Shown: piece by piece, positions 9,492 to 16,642 of the stretch | Position numbering within the stretch: position 1 is the first letter of the stretch | Layout of the letters: each line of letters begins with the position of its first letter | Assembly: GCA_025356435.1 (NCBI GenBank) | Contig: JANXSY010000198.1 | Coordinates: 1-64,000, forward strand | Length of the DNA: 64,000 nt | Source: Isosphaeraceae bacterium | Lineage (GTDB): Bacteria; Planctomycetota; Planctomycetia; Isosphaerales; Isosphaeraceae | Reading direction: 5' to 3' | Made by a program: the position numbers and the translations under genes | The notes under the pieces: generated by a model | The model's input: the letters and a program-made list of their open reading frames with translations, nothing else | What the model was told of the DNA's origin: nothing | The model's database searches: none

Positions 9492-10613
9492 TCATCGAGC
9501 GATGTTGACGAAGACCTTGAGGGCTTCTTTGTCTTCCAAGAGCTGCATCATGTCTTTATAGTTATCCAAGCCCTCGACGGGATTGGTCAAGATCCGTTCG
9601 GTCACGCCCGGGTAGGTATGCTCGCCGTGTGAAAGAGCTTGCAATCCCAGCTCGAAATGGCGTCGGTTGCCGTTCACGCTCGAGACCAGGAGCTTGTTGC
9701 CCAGGACCCATTCGAGATTGATCTTTGCGGCGTCGACCGTCACCTCTTGCTTGCCGCCGGTGATGCTCGTCCAGATCAAGGCCCCGTTGAGGGCGAGGAT
9801 CTCCATTGATCGGAAGCAGACCTCGGCGTTGCCGGTCGCCTCGAAGATGATGTCGGGCTTGCCCACTTCCTTCGCGAGTTCGCCCATTGACTTCTGCCGA
9901 GTGCTCACATATGTCGCCCCGTAAGCCTCGACGATCTCCGACTTGCGGTGCGGACCTGGCTTGGTCGCAAGGGTATGCACTTCGAGCCCGCGCAGCTTGA
10001 GCATCATTGTCGCCAGCAGGCCAATCTGGCCCGCGCCGAGCACGAACGCCCGCTTCGGGTTCCAGACCTGCAACCGCTGCTGGGCAAGATATGCCTGTTC
10101 GATCGCCTTCGCACAAACGCTTGCCGGCTCGGATAGCACGCCGAGATGCTTGAGGTTCTGCGGGACCTTGACGATATACTCGGCATCATCCACAAACGTC
10201 TCGGTCAGATAACCGTGACAGAGATTGATACCACGTTCGTAGTAGACCTCTTCGCTGGTGATGTCGTTGCGGCCGATCTTGTCGAACAGTGAACCGCCCG
10301 GCCGACGGACCGTGCAGGAGACATAGTCGCCGGGCACAACCTCCGTCACCTTGTTCCCCACTTCGAGGACCTGCCCGAAGCTCTCATGGCCGATGACCAG
10401 GTGTTTGCCGCCGGGAGGGGCGTTGCCGTAGAGGGCCTCGTTGATCTCGCGGTCGGTGGCGTCGACGCCAATTTGGAGCACCTTGACCAGTACCGCGCGA
10501 CCTTCAGGGATCAGGCAGACGTGGGGATGCGGCTGGTCGGTGAGCTTAGGGACGGGCACGTCCCTGAGGTGGACGCTGTTCGGCGTGCCTGGCAAGACGG
10601 CAACGGCTTTCAT
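9492..10613 (-). CDS. Zinc-dependent glucose 1-dehydrogenase (MDR family)
   Basis: Medium-chain dehydrogenase resembling archaeal-type glucose 1-dehydrogenases, which oxidise glucose to gluconolactone with NAD(P). The catalytic-zinc region fits that subfamily: [10 protein letters not shown] supplies an Asp where alcohol dehydrogenases have Cys, then GHESFG supplies His and Glu, and [11 protein letters not shown] supplies a later acidic residue. The Rossmann motif is [11 protein letters not shown]. The C-terminal part ([18 protein letters not shown]) fits glucose-dehydrogenase C-terminal domains. It heads a unit with kdgK (62 bp gap) and is divergent from the MFS transporter, with a palindromic site between. 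A related sugar or polyol substrate cannot be excluded. Confidence 0.75.
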   Translation of the reverse strand: MKAVAVLPGTPNSVHLRDVPVPKLTDQPHPHVCLIPEGRAVLVKVLQIGVDATDREINEALYGNAPPGGKHLVIGHESFGQVLEVGNKVTEVVPGDYVSCTVRRPGGSLFDKIGRNDITSEEVYYERGINLCHGYLTETFVDDAEYIVKVPQNLKHLGVLSEPASVCAKAIEQAYLAQQRLQVWNPKRAFVLGAGQIGLLATMMLKLRGLEVHTLATKPGPHRKSEIVEAYGATYVSTRQKSMGELAKEVGKPDIIFEATGNAEVCFRSMEILALNGALIWTSITGGKQEVTVDAAKINLEWVLGNKLLVSSVNGNRRHFELGLQALSHGEHTYPGVTERILTNPVEGLDNYKDMMQLLEDKEALKVFVNIAR

Positions 10614-10711
10614 CGGGCTCTCGACTCGGCTTAGAGTAACATGGGAGCAGAGGACTCCCCCGGCGGGGAGGCTTTTTGATTGAAGAGATTCTAACCGGAA
10701 CCGTACCGTCG

Positions 10712-10747
10712 TACCACGTCACCCCTCCCCTCGAAGAGAACGTGGTA
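10712..10747. promoter_or_regulatory. Candidate operator: 8-bp inverted repeat between divergent genes
   Basis: TACCACGT (10712-10719) and ACGTGGTA (10740-10747) form perfect inverted arms 20 bp apart in the 179-bp space between glucose dehydrogenase and the MFS transporter. The right arm overlaps a TATTCT (10746-10751) that could be the -10 of the transporter promoter; no good -35 is seen. The arrangement suits a dimeric regulator, but no regulator gene is adjacent. Confidence 0.4.
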
Positions 10748-10792
10748 TTCTAGGTTTCGGCCGATCGTACGACCCACGCCGGATAAACGCTC

Positions 10793-12142
10793 ATGGCTTT
10801 CTTGCGATTCCTCGATCGAGACCGGACGGTCGCCGGACCCGGTTTCAACCGATGGTTGCTCCCCCCGGCCGCGCTCGCGGTGCATCTGTGCATTGGGGAA
10901 ATTTACGGTTTCAGCGTCTTTAACGTGCCCCTCACCCGAGTGGTCGGGATTGACCGGTCGATCGTCGGCCAGGATTGGACGATTCCCCAGGTTGGGTGGA
11001 TCTACTCGATCGCCCTCATCATGCTCGGGCTCTCAGCCGCTGTGCTCGGACGATGGGTCGAGCGGGTCGGCCCCAGGAAGACGATGTTGGCGAGCGCTTG
11101 CTGCTTTTGCGGCGGCTTCTTGATCGCCAGCCTGGGTGTCGCCCTCCATCAAATCTGGGTCATCTATCTGGGTTATGGCGTCGTGGGCGGTATCGGGTTG
11201 GGGCTCGGTTACATTGCGCCGGTGTCGACTCTGGTGAAGTGGTTCCCCGACCGACCCGGAATGGCGACGGGCCTGGCGATCATGGGATTCGGCGGCGGTG
11301 CTCTCATTGGGGCCCCGTTCGGTGTCGAACTGATGGCCTATTTCAAGTCGGCTAGCTCGGTCGGACTCAAAGAGGCGTTTCAGGTCATGGCCTGCGTCTA
11401 TTTCGGGTTTATGACGTTCGGGGCCTTCCTCGTTCGTGTACCGGCCTCGGGATGGAAGCCCGAGGGGTTTGAGCCCGATTCGCGACCCAAACGCATGGTC
11501 ACACAGGCCCATTTCTCCGTGACCGTCGCCTCGAAGACCCCGCAGTTCTGGCTGCTCTGGGCTGTCCTTTGCCTCAACGTCACCGCGGGCATCGGCATTC
11601 TCGGCCAGGCGTCGCTGATGTGTCAAAACATGTTCGGCGTGTCGCCAGCCGTCGGCGGGGGGTTCGCGGGATTGCTCAGCCTCGCCAATATGGGCGGTCG
11701 CTTCTTCTGGTCTTCCGCCTCTGACCTGACCGGCAGGAAGGTGATCTACGCCTTCTATTTCCTGCTCGGTGCCGTCCTCTACGCCTTGGTCCCGTTGACC
11801 CAAAAGGTCCAGAGCGTGCCCCTGTTTGTCCTCATCACAGCGCTCATCATTTCGATGTACGGCGGCGGCTTCGCAACCATTCCCGCCTACCTCCGAGACC
11901 TCTTCGGCACCGCGCAGGTCGGGGCAATCCACGGACGACTCATCACGGCCTGGTCGATGGCGGCCGTGCTCGGGCCGCAGGCTGTCAACTATATTTCGAC
12001 ATATCAGATTGACCACGGGGTCTCCAAGTCGGCCGCCTATAACTCGACCATGTACCTCATGGCGGTGCTTCTGCTAGCCGGATTCGTCTGCAACCTCTTC
12101 GTCAGACCGGTTGCCGAACGTCACCAACATCTCCATATTTAA
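10793..12142 (+). CDS. OFA-family MFS transporter
   Basis: Twelve-helix major facilitator of the oxalate/formate antiporter-like (OFA) family in the inner membrane. Family features include the first helix with LCIGEIYGFSVFNVPLTRV, the loop 2-3 motif after helix two (LGRWVERVGPRKTML), GYGVVGGIGLGLGYIAPVSTLVKWFPDRPG, and NMGGRFFWSSASDLTGRK in the second half. The 449 residues are full length. Substrate is probably a small organic acid or a formate/oxalate-like anion, but it cannot be read from sequence. It is divergent from glucose dehydrogenase and is followed nine bases later by a 43-codon gene that looks like its small companion. Confidence 0.85.
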   Translation: MAFLRFLDRDRTVAGPGFNRWLLPPAALAVHLCIGEIYGFSVFNVPLTRVVGIDRSIVGQDWTIPQVGWIYSIALIMLGLSAAVLGRWVERVGPRKTMLASACCFCGGFLIASLGVALHQIWVIYLGYGVVGGIGLGLGYIAPVSTLVKWFPDRPGMATGLAIMGFGGGALIGAPFGVELMAYFKSASSVGLKEAFQVMACVYFGFMTFGAFLVRVPASGWKPEGFEPDSRPKRMVTQAHFSVTVASKTPQFWLLWAVLCLNVTAGIGILGQASLMCQNMFGVSPAVGGGFAGLLSLANMGGRFFWSSASDLTGRKVIYAFYFLLGAVLYALVPLTQKVQSVPLFVLITALIISMYGGGFATIPAYLRDLFGTAQVGAIHGRLITAWSMAAVLGPQAVNYISTYQIDHGVSKSAAYNSTMYLMAVLLLAGFVCNLFVRPVAERHQHLHI

Positions 12143-12151
12143 GAGAAACCC

Positions 12152-12283
12152 ATGGCGTCACCAAAGACTTCACCGATCCTGATCGCTCTCGCATGGCTTG
12201 CGGTGACGATCCCGCTCGGGTGGGGCGTTTATCAGAGCCTGGTCAAGGCGTTGCCGCTCTTCCGGTCTGTCAGTGCGAAGTGA
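12152..12283 (+). CDS. Small single-helix companion of the MFS transporter
   Basis: A 43-residue protein with one hydrophobic helix (residues 8-26, PILIALAWLAVTIPLGWGV) and a basic C-terminus (ending RSVSAK). It starts nine bases after the transporter stop on the same strand and ends seven bases before the convergent hydrolase stop. OFA-family transporters are often followed by a short ORF of this form, annotated as MFS transporter small subunit; position, size and topology agree. It probably sits in the membrane with the transporter. Role unproven. Confidence 0.7.
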   Translation: MASPKTSPILIALAWLAVTIPLGWGVYQSLVKALPLFRSVSAK

Positions 12284-12289
12284 GTGCCA

Positions 12290-14584
12290 TCAACGGGTCG
12301 GTTCCAGTTCACCCACGACCATCGAGTGCACGTCCAAACGGGGCACAACCACGCTCGAACCCTCGGCATCACGACGGATTTCCAACTCGCGTCCTTCGGG
12401 TTCAAGGTGAAACCGGCGGAATCGGTAATCGGGTCGAAACGTGACCCTGATGTCGTGAATGGGCACAACCTCCTCCCGCAACGGAACGTCGTCGACCGGC
12501 AGGGCGTGGAAGGCCGTGGTATTCAAGTCGCTGAAGAGATGAACGATCAACCGCTCCGACTTGCCGATGGACTGCCTCATCAGGGTCGAATGCACACACA
12601 TCGGTGCCTCGACTCGAACCGGCTGAGGCGCGGCGGCGACCTGGACGATGGCCTCTCTTAACACCAAACGCTGATAGGGATAGGCGTAGAGGTAATACGC
12701 CGCGTCGAAGCCGGCCGCCAGATACACGACCTTCCCCTTGCCGTAGGGATGCAAGATCACAGCCGGTATCTCGGGGCTTAAATCCCCTGACTTGGTCCGC
12801 AGCGTGCCAAGGATCTTGACATCCTTCAAGTGCGGAGCCACACGAATTGCGGGCCCCTTGAATGTGACCGAACTCTCACCGACATAGGTCTTCATTCGTC
12901 CTTGATTCAAGAACGAGGCAGGATCTTGCTTGTAGTCGAAAACATTCTTTTGTTTTTCCCAGTAATCCGGGCCGATCGACTTGGCAAAATTGACATCAAG
13001 CTCTTGCGGCCCGGACGAAGGCTTGAGGAGTCCTCGATAGTCAGCCCCGAACATACCGGAGAGGGCGAAGTTGTCACGAGGGTCGCCGTACTCGTTGAAG
13101 AGGGAGGTGTCGAGACTTGCGACCAGGCCCCCACCATTCTGAACAAACTCGTCGATAGCGGCGACCTGTTTCGCGTCGAGGCAGGCGGTGTTCGGGAGGA
13201 TTAAGACCTTGTAAGGGGCGAGGTCGGCGGTGTTAAGGTTCCAGTCATTGATGACCGTGACGGGCAAGTGTTCTTCAACCGCAGCGCGAAAGGTGCCGAA
13301 CACATTGGCCATATATCGGTCCTCGACGAGCCCCGCCGATCGGCCGTAAAAATTGCGGGTGTTGTCGCTCATGACCATCGCGGCCCAAGGCTCGGGACGC
13401 TTGTGAGTCAGCCAGGGTTTGCGCTTTTGGACCTCGTCAAGGCAATGATACAACTCCTGCTGGAGGTTAGGCGGCTGGCTGACGGCGATGCTCGGCGCGG
13501 CACCGTACGTGAGGGCCAGCATCATCCGCCGGAGGATCTCTTGAGGAGGGAAGCTATCCTTGCCGTAAGGATTTCCGTGGGAAAGAATATAGGGCTCGCT
13601 GAAGGCAACACGATGGTTCGTCGTCGCCCAGATGTAGGCGTTGGCGAAGGCGGGGACGATCGTTGTGCCCCGATTTGTCTCGTCGAGCCAGAACTCTTGG
13701 TCGGGGGCGTCGAGCAGCAGATTCATCCGCGCGGGCATGTTCCTGGGGATGCTAAGGAAATGCCCGAACCGACCCGCGTTGGTGGTCCAGGTGACGAGCG
13801 CAATGGTCGGCTTGATCGCTTTCAACCGCGTCTGCATCCGCTGGATCAGGCCCTCCATCCGACGATCGGCCCAGTGTTGATACCGACGAAAGGCCGGGTT
13901 GTTCATGTCGATCGGAGGGATTTCTCCACTCGTCTCTTTGCGGAACGCAGAGCGGCAAGGAGCACAATAGCAGACGCCGCCGTAGTGAAGGCCATCGAAG
14001 CTGAAGGCATCGACATCGGGAAACTTGGTCACGATCTCGGCGAGCACTTCAATAAAGAAGTCTCCATACGGCCCCAGCAGGCAGAGCATCCCACCATGAG
14101 GGAACGCCTTCATGTCGATCTGCGGAACCTCTTTGGTATCGGTGCCGATCCGCCGCCATTCAGGATGGGTTTCATAGACCTCCCCCTGGAGACAAGGCGG
14201 GTAGACACCCAGAATGCGGACGCCTAATCGCTTATATTCGGCGATGTCATTCGCCAGTTGATCGGGCGGGACGTGCGGGCTCCGCTTTTTGAGCAATTTG
14301 CTGGCATAGTACGTGAAGAACGGGTCGACGAATCCCATCTCGCTGATCGTCACCCCATGCGCGGCCGCCGCTTTCCTGCCGACGCTATCCATGACCGACA
14401 TCGTGTAGCCGCAGCCCGTGGAATCCTGAACCCACTCTGGAATCTTGATCTGATGGAACGGCGCGGTCTCAAACGGTTGGGACATGATCGGGCGGTCCCA
14501 GATACGCTCAGGTGCCTGCGACTGGGCCGTGCCGCCGACAAGAAGGAGGGCAATGGAGACAGTGAGATTAACTTTAAGGATCAC
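12290..14584 (-). CDS. Secreted GHL6-like glycoside hydrolase with beta-galactosidase trimerisation-like domain
   Basis: A 764-residue exported protein. The N-terminal signal (residues 1-22, ending TAQSQA) leads into a TIM-barrel region (about 55-400) of the hypothetical glycosyl hydrolase 6 type, with DAFSFDGLHYGGVCYCAPC as a striking segment. A flavodoxin-like region (about 400-560, with NTRNFYGRSAGLVEDRY and YKVLILPNTACLDAKQVAAIDEFVQNGGG) resembles the trimerisation domain of GH42 enzymes. The C-terminus is beta-rich. Start codon is GTG. It lies 38 bp downstream of the amine oxidase gene and may be the last gene of that run. Substrate unknown; catalytic acids not assigned. Confidence 0.65.
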   Translation of the reverse strand: MILKVNLTVSIALLLVGGTAQSQAPERIWDRPIMSQPFETAPFHQIKIPEWVQDSTGCGYTMSVMDSVGRKAAAAHGVTISEMGFVDPFFTYYASKLLKKRSPHVPPDQLANDIAEYKRLGVRILGVYPPCLQGEVYETHPEWRRIGTDTKEVPQIDMKAFPHGGMLCLLGPYGDFFIEVLAEIVTKFPDVDAFSFDGLHYGGVCYCAPCRSAFRKETSGEIPPIDMNNPAFRRYQHWADRRMEGLIQRMQTRLKAIKPTIALVTWTTNAGRFGHFLSIPRNMPARMNLLLDAPDQEFWLDETNRGTTIVPAFANAYIWATTNHRVAFSEPYILSHGNPYGKDSFPPQEILRRMMLALTYGAAPSIAVSQPPNLQQELYHCLDEVQKRKPWLTHKRPEPWAAMVMSDNTRNFYGRSAGLVEDRYMANVFGTFRAAVEEHLPVTVINDWNLNTADLAPYKVLILPNTACLDAKQVAAIDEFVQNGGGLVASLDTSLFNEYGDPRDNFALSGMFGADYRGLLKPSSGPQELDVNFAKSIGPDYWEKQKNVFDYKQDPASFLNQGRMKTYVGESSVTFKGPAIRVAPHLKDVKILGTLRTKSGDLSPEIPAVILHPYGKGKVVYLAAGFDAAYYLYAYPYQRLVLREAIVQVAAAPQPVRVEAPMCVHSTLMRQSIGKSERLIVHLFSDLNTTAFHALPVDDVPLREEVVPIHDIRVTFRPDYRFRRFHLEPEGRELEIRRDAEGSSVVVPRLDVHSMVVGELEPTR

Positions 14585-14622
14585 CGTATCAACCAGTCAA
14601 AAAAGGTGCTACCAAGGGGAGA

Positions 14623-15879
14623 TCAGGGGGTCGGCACCTCATGATCCGCTGGTCGAGTCCGGTCGGGACGGACCGGGGCGGCGGGGGCGTATGGATAGAA
14701 CGGGGTGCGATCGAAGAGGTTGCGGGGACGGAGGTCAAACCCGCTCCACATCACCAGGGCGGAGCCTTCCCAGCCATCGTCGAAGTACCACATCCGCCGC
14801 GTCGTATTGCCCTTGCCGTCCTCGTCGCGAGGCTCGTGGTGCGACGACGACGTGTACCAGAGCACGACATCGGTCTGCTCAACGACCTCGTGGTCGCTCA
14901 CGATCGCCGGTAGGTTGGCGAAGAGCATTTCCATCGGACGCTCGGGGTGCGACTTCGTCACCCAGAGGTCGTGATGCGTGAAGGCTTCTTTATGACGCGA
15001 CGATCCCTGCCGGATCGGCATCAGATCATAAGAGATCTTCTTGCCGCTCGCGTTAAGCTTCTCGCTCTGGACGCGGACCATGGTAAATCGCTTGGGGTCC
15101 CACTCGATCCCACCTTCAAGACCTGAGTTGAACGGCTCTTCGGTATCGTCGGCCGCAAGGCCAGTGATCGACTCGGAATGAGTCATGAGCATCGCATTAT
15201 TCTTCTTGCCGTCGACAAGGTCGATGTCAATGCGCCAGTGGGCATCATGCATATGAGCTTCCTTCCGCGATCCGGGAAGGTTCTGGCCTGTCGCACCCAC
15301 GCGAAAGCTGATCGTGCCGTCGTCCTGGAAGCTATACTGCATGAGATACATGTAATTTCCGGCTTCGAGACCGGCCCAGAGGACCATCTCGCGGCCTCGC
15401 CTCACGCCGTTGGCATAGTCTTTCCAGACCACGCCCCGGTCGCGGATTTCGCGGACGACGGTCTGATAGGCATCGCCCTGGAAGGCTGGCATGAGCGTGC
15501 CGGACGCCCCCGCATCTTCAGCCTTCACTTCGGCGAGCGGGAAGCTGAAGCCGGTCAGGTCAAAGAATCGGGTGTCCGACGTATGATGATAGGGCACGAA
15601 GAGGTCGGCGATTCGGGCGTCGTGAATCACCTTGATCCACTCTTCGGACAGGTCGCGTTTGAACCAGGCCCCCGTGAGATAAAGGCCCTTGTGCAGACCT
15701 CGGGCATAGTGGACTTTCCAGGCTGTTCCCCTCCTTGGCGTCACCCCGCCGGACTCTCCGACCACAAACTCAACTGTCGTCTCCTGCGAGGGTGGATCGG
15801 GGAGGCCCTGGGCCTTCGAAACGCCGACTGTGACCAGAACCAAGACGAGGAAGATCAGCGGAAATCGCGACTGAACCAT
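14623..15879 (-). CDS. Compact copper amine oxidase, catalytic domain only
   Basis: Quinoprotein amine oxidase fold: oxidises primary amines to aldehydes, H2O2 and ammonia with copper and a self-made TPQ cofactor. A signal peptide (1-23) indicates export. Visible active-site elements are VPYHHTSDTRFFDLTGF (proposed base D107), LEAGNYMYLMQYSF with TPQ-precursor tyrosine Y176, copper ligands H209 and H211 in AHMHDAH, and a third His in SSSHHEPRDED (347/348). Two departures stand out: the residue after the TPQ tyrosine is Met rather than Asp/Glu, and the protein is 418 residues against 640 or more for usual enzymes. The N-type domain is encoded separately upstream, 47 bp away. Confidence 0.75.
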   Translation of the reverse strand: MVQSRFPLIFLVLVLVTVGVSKAQGLPDPPSQETTVEFVVGESGGVTPRRGTAWKVHYARGLHKGLYLTGAWFKRDLSEEWIKVIHDARIADLFVPYHHTSDTRFFDLTGFSFPLAEVKAEDAGASGTLMPAFQGDAYQTVVREIRDRGVVWKDYANGVRRGREMVLWAGLEAGNYMYLMQYSFQDDGTISFRVGATGQNLPGSRKEAHMHDAHWRIDIDLVDGKKNNAMLMTHSESITGLAADDTEEPFNSGLEGGIEWDPKRFTMVRVQSEKLNASGKKISYDLMPIRQGSSRHKEAFTHHDLWVTKSHPERPMEMLFANLPAIVSDHEVVEQTDVVLWYTSSSHHEPRDEDGKGNTTRRMWYFDDGWEGSALVMWSGFDLRPRNLFDRTPFYPYAPAAPVRPDRTRPADHEVPTP

Positions 15880-15926
15880 GCGGAGACCTCACATCGCGTT
15901 TCGATCGGGACAGCCTCGGACTCAGC

Positions 15927-16610
15927 CTATTTCTTCCGGACCGGGCGGACTTCGCCCGTGTCGTCCACAGCCTCGGGCTTGGGGACGCGGACCTCTCTCG
16001 TCGTCAGGTCAACCACGGGCCTCGGGGCGCTGAGGTCACGCTTGTCGACCCGATAGAGCAGGTGGACGACCCGGTGGACCCGGTCGTCGCCATCGGGAGT
16101 GTATTGACTGAATTGGGCGTAGACCTCAAGCCGCTTGCCGAACCGATCCGCAAGCGCTTTGATCTCTTCACTCCTCTCGCGGGCCAAAGCCTTCGCCGCT
16201 TCAAACTCGCCGTCAGAGAGGGGCGTTTGCATATGCTGGACTGTCTTGACATCGACCGTCCGGCCGCTCGTGAGGTCGACGGTCGCATAAACGGTCGTGT
16301 CGTCGAGATAGCGATAGGTCGTCACGACGGCTCTTGCGGGGGCCTCTGCCCCTTCGACAAGGTTCTTGTCGGTGAGGCGTTCGACGGCCACGACATATTC
16401 ACGCCGGTCTCCATCGGACCTCTTCGTGGCCTCATCTTTTTTGCGGATCTCGGCCAGCGAGCCACCGGCAATCCGCACTGCGTCTTTGGTCTGGATCGCG
16501 GTCAGACCGGCGCGAGGCCTGGGGGTCTCCTGCCCGGTCGAGACGAGAGCCGGCGAGAGGACGAATGACGCCATCGCGGCGGTCAGCATCAATCGCGTTG
16601 ATCGGTTCAT
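15927..16610 (-). CDS. Secreted protein like copper amine oxidase N2/N3 domains
   Basis: A 227-residue exported protein, with signal at residues 1-26 (MNRSTRLMLTAAMASF...). The middle resembles the small N2/N3 domains of copper amine oxidases: RYLDDTTVYATVDLTSGRTV and LSDGEFEAAKALARE match the strand-turn and helix where those domains carry VDL-T-G and a LT-x-EF-x-A-E pattern. The gene for the catalytic domain follows directly, so the two may make a two-subunit amine oxidase. The ATG at 16610 is chosen for its GAGAGGA ribosome site and signal peptide; the frame stays open 30 codons further. The link to the oxidase is by pattern and context only. Confidence 0.6.
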   Translation of the reverse strand: MNRSTRLMLTAAMASFVLSPALVSTGQETPRPRAGLTAIQTKDAVRIAGGSLAEIRKKDEATKRSDGDRREYVVAVERLTDKNLVEGAEAPARAVVTTYRYLDDTTVYATVDLTSGRTVDVKTVQHMQTPLSDGEFEAAKALARERSEEIKALADRFGKRLEVYAQFSQYTPDGDDRVHRVVHLLYRVDKRDLSAPRPVVDLTTREVRVPKPEAVDDTGEVRPVRKK

Positions 16611-16642
16611 GATTCGTCCTCTCGCAGCAACGTGACAATGGT

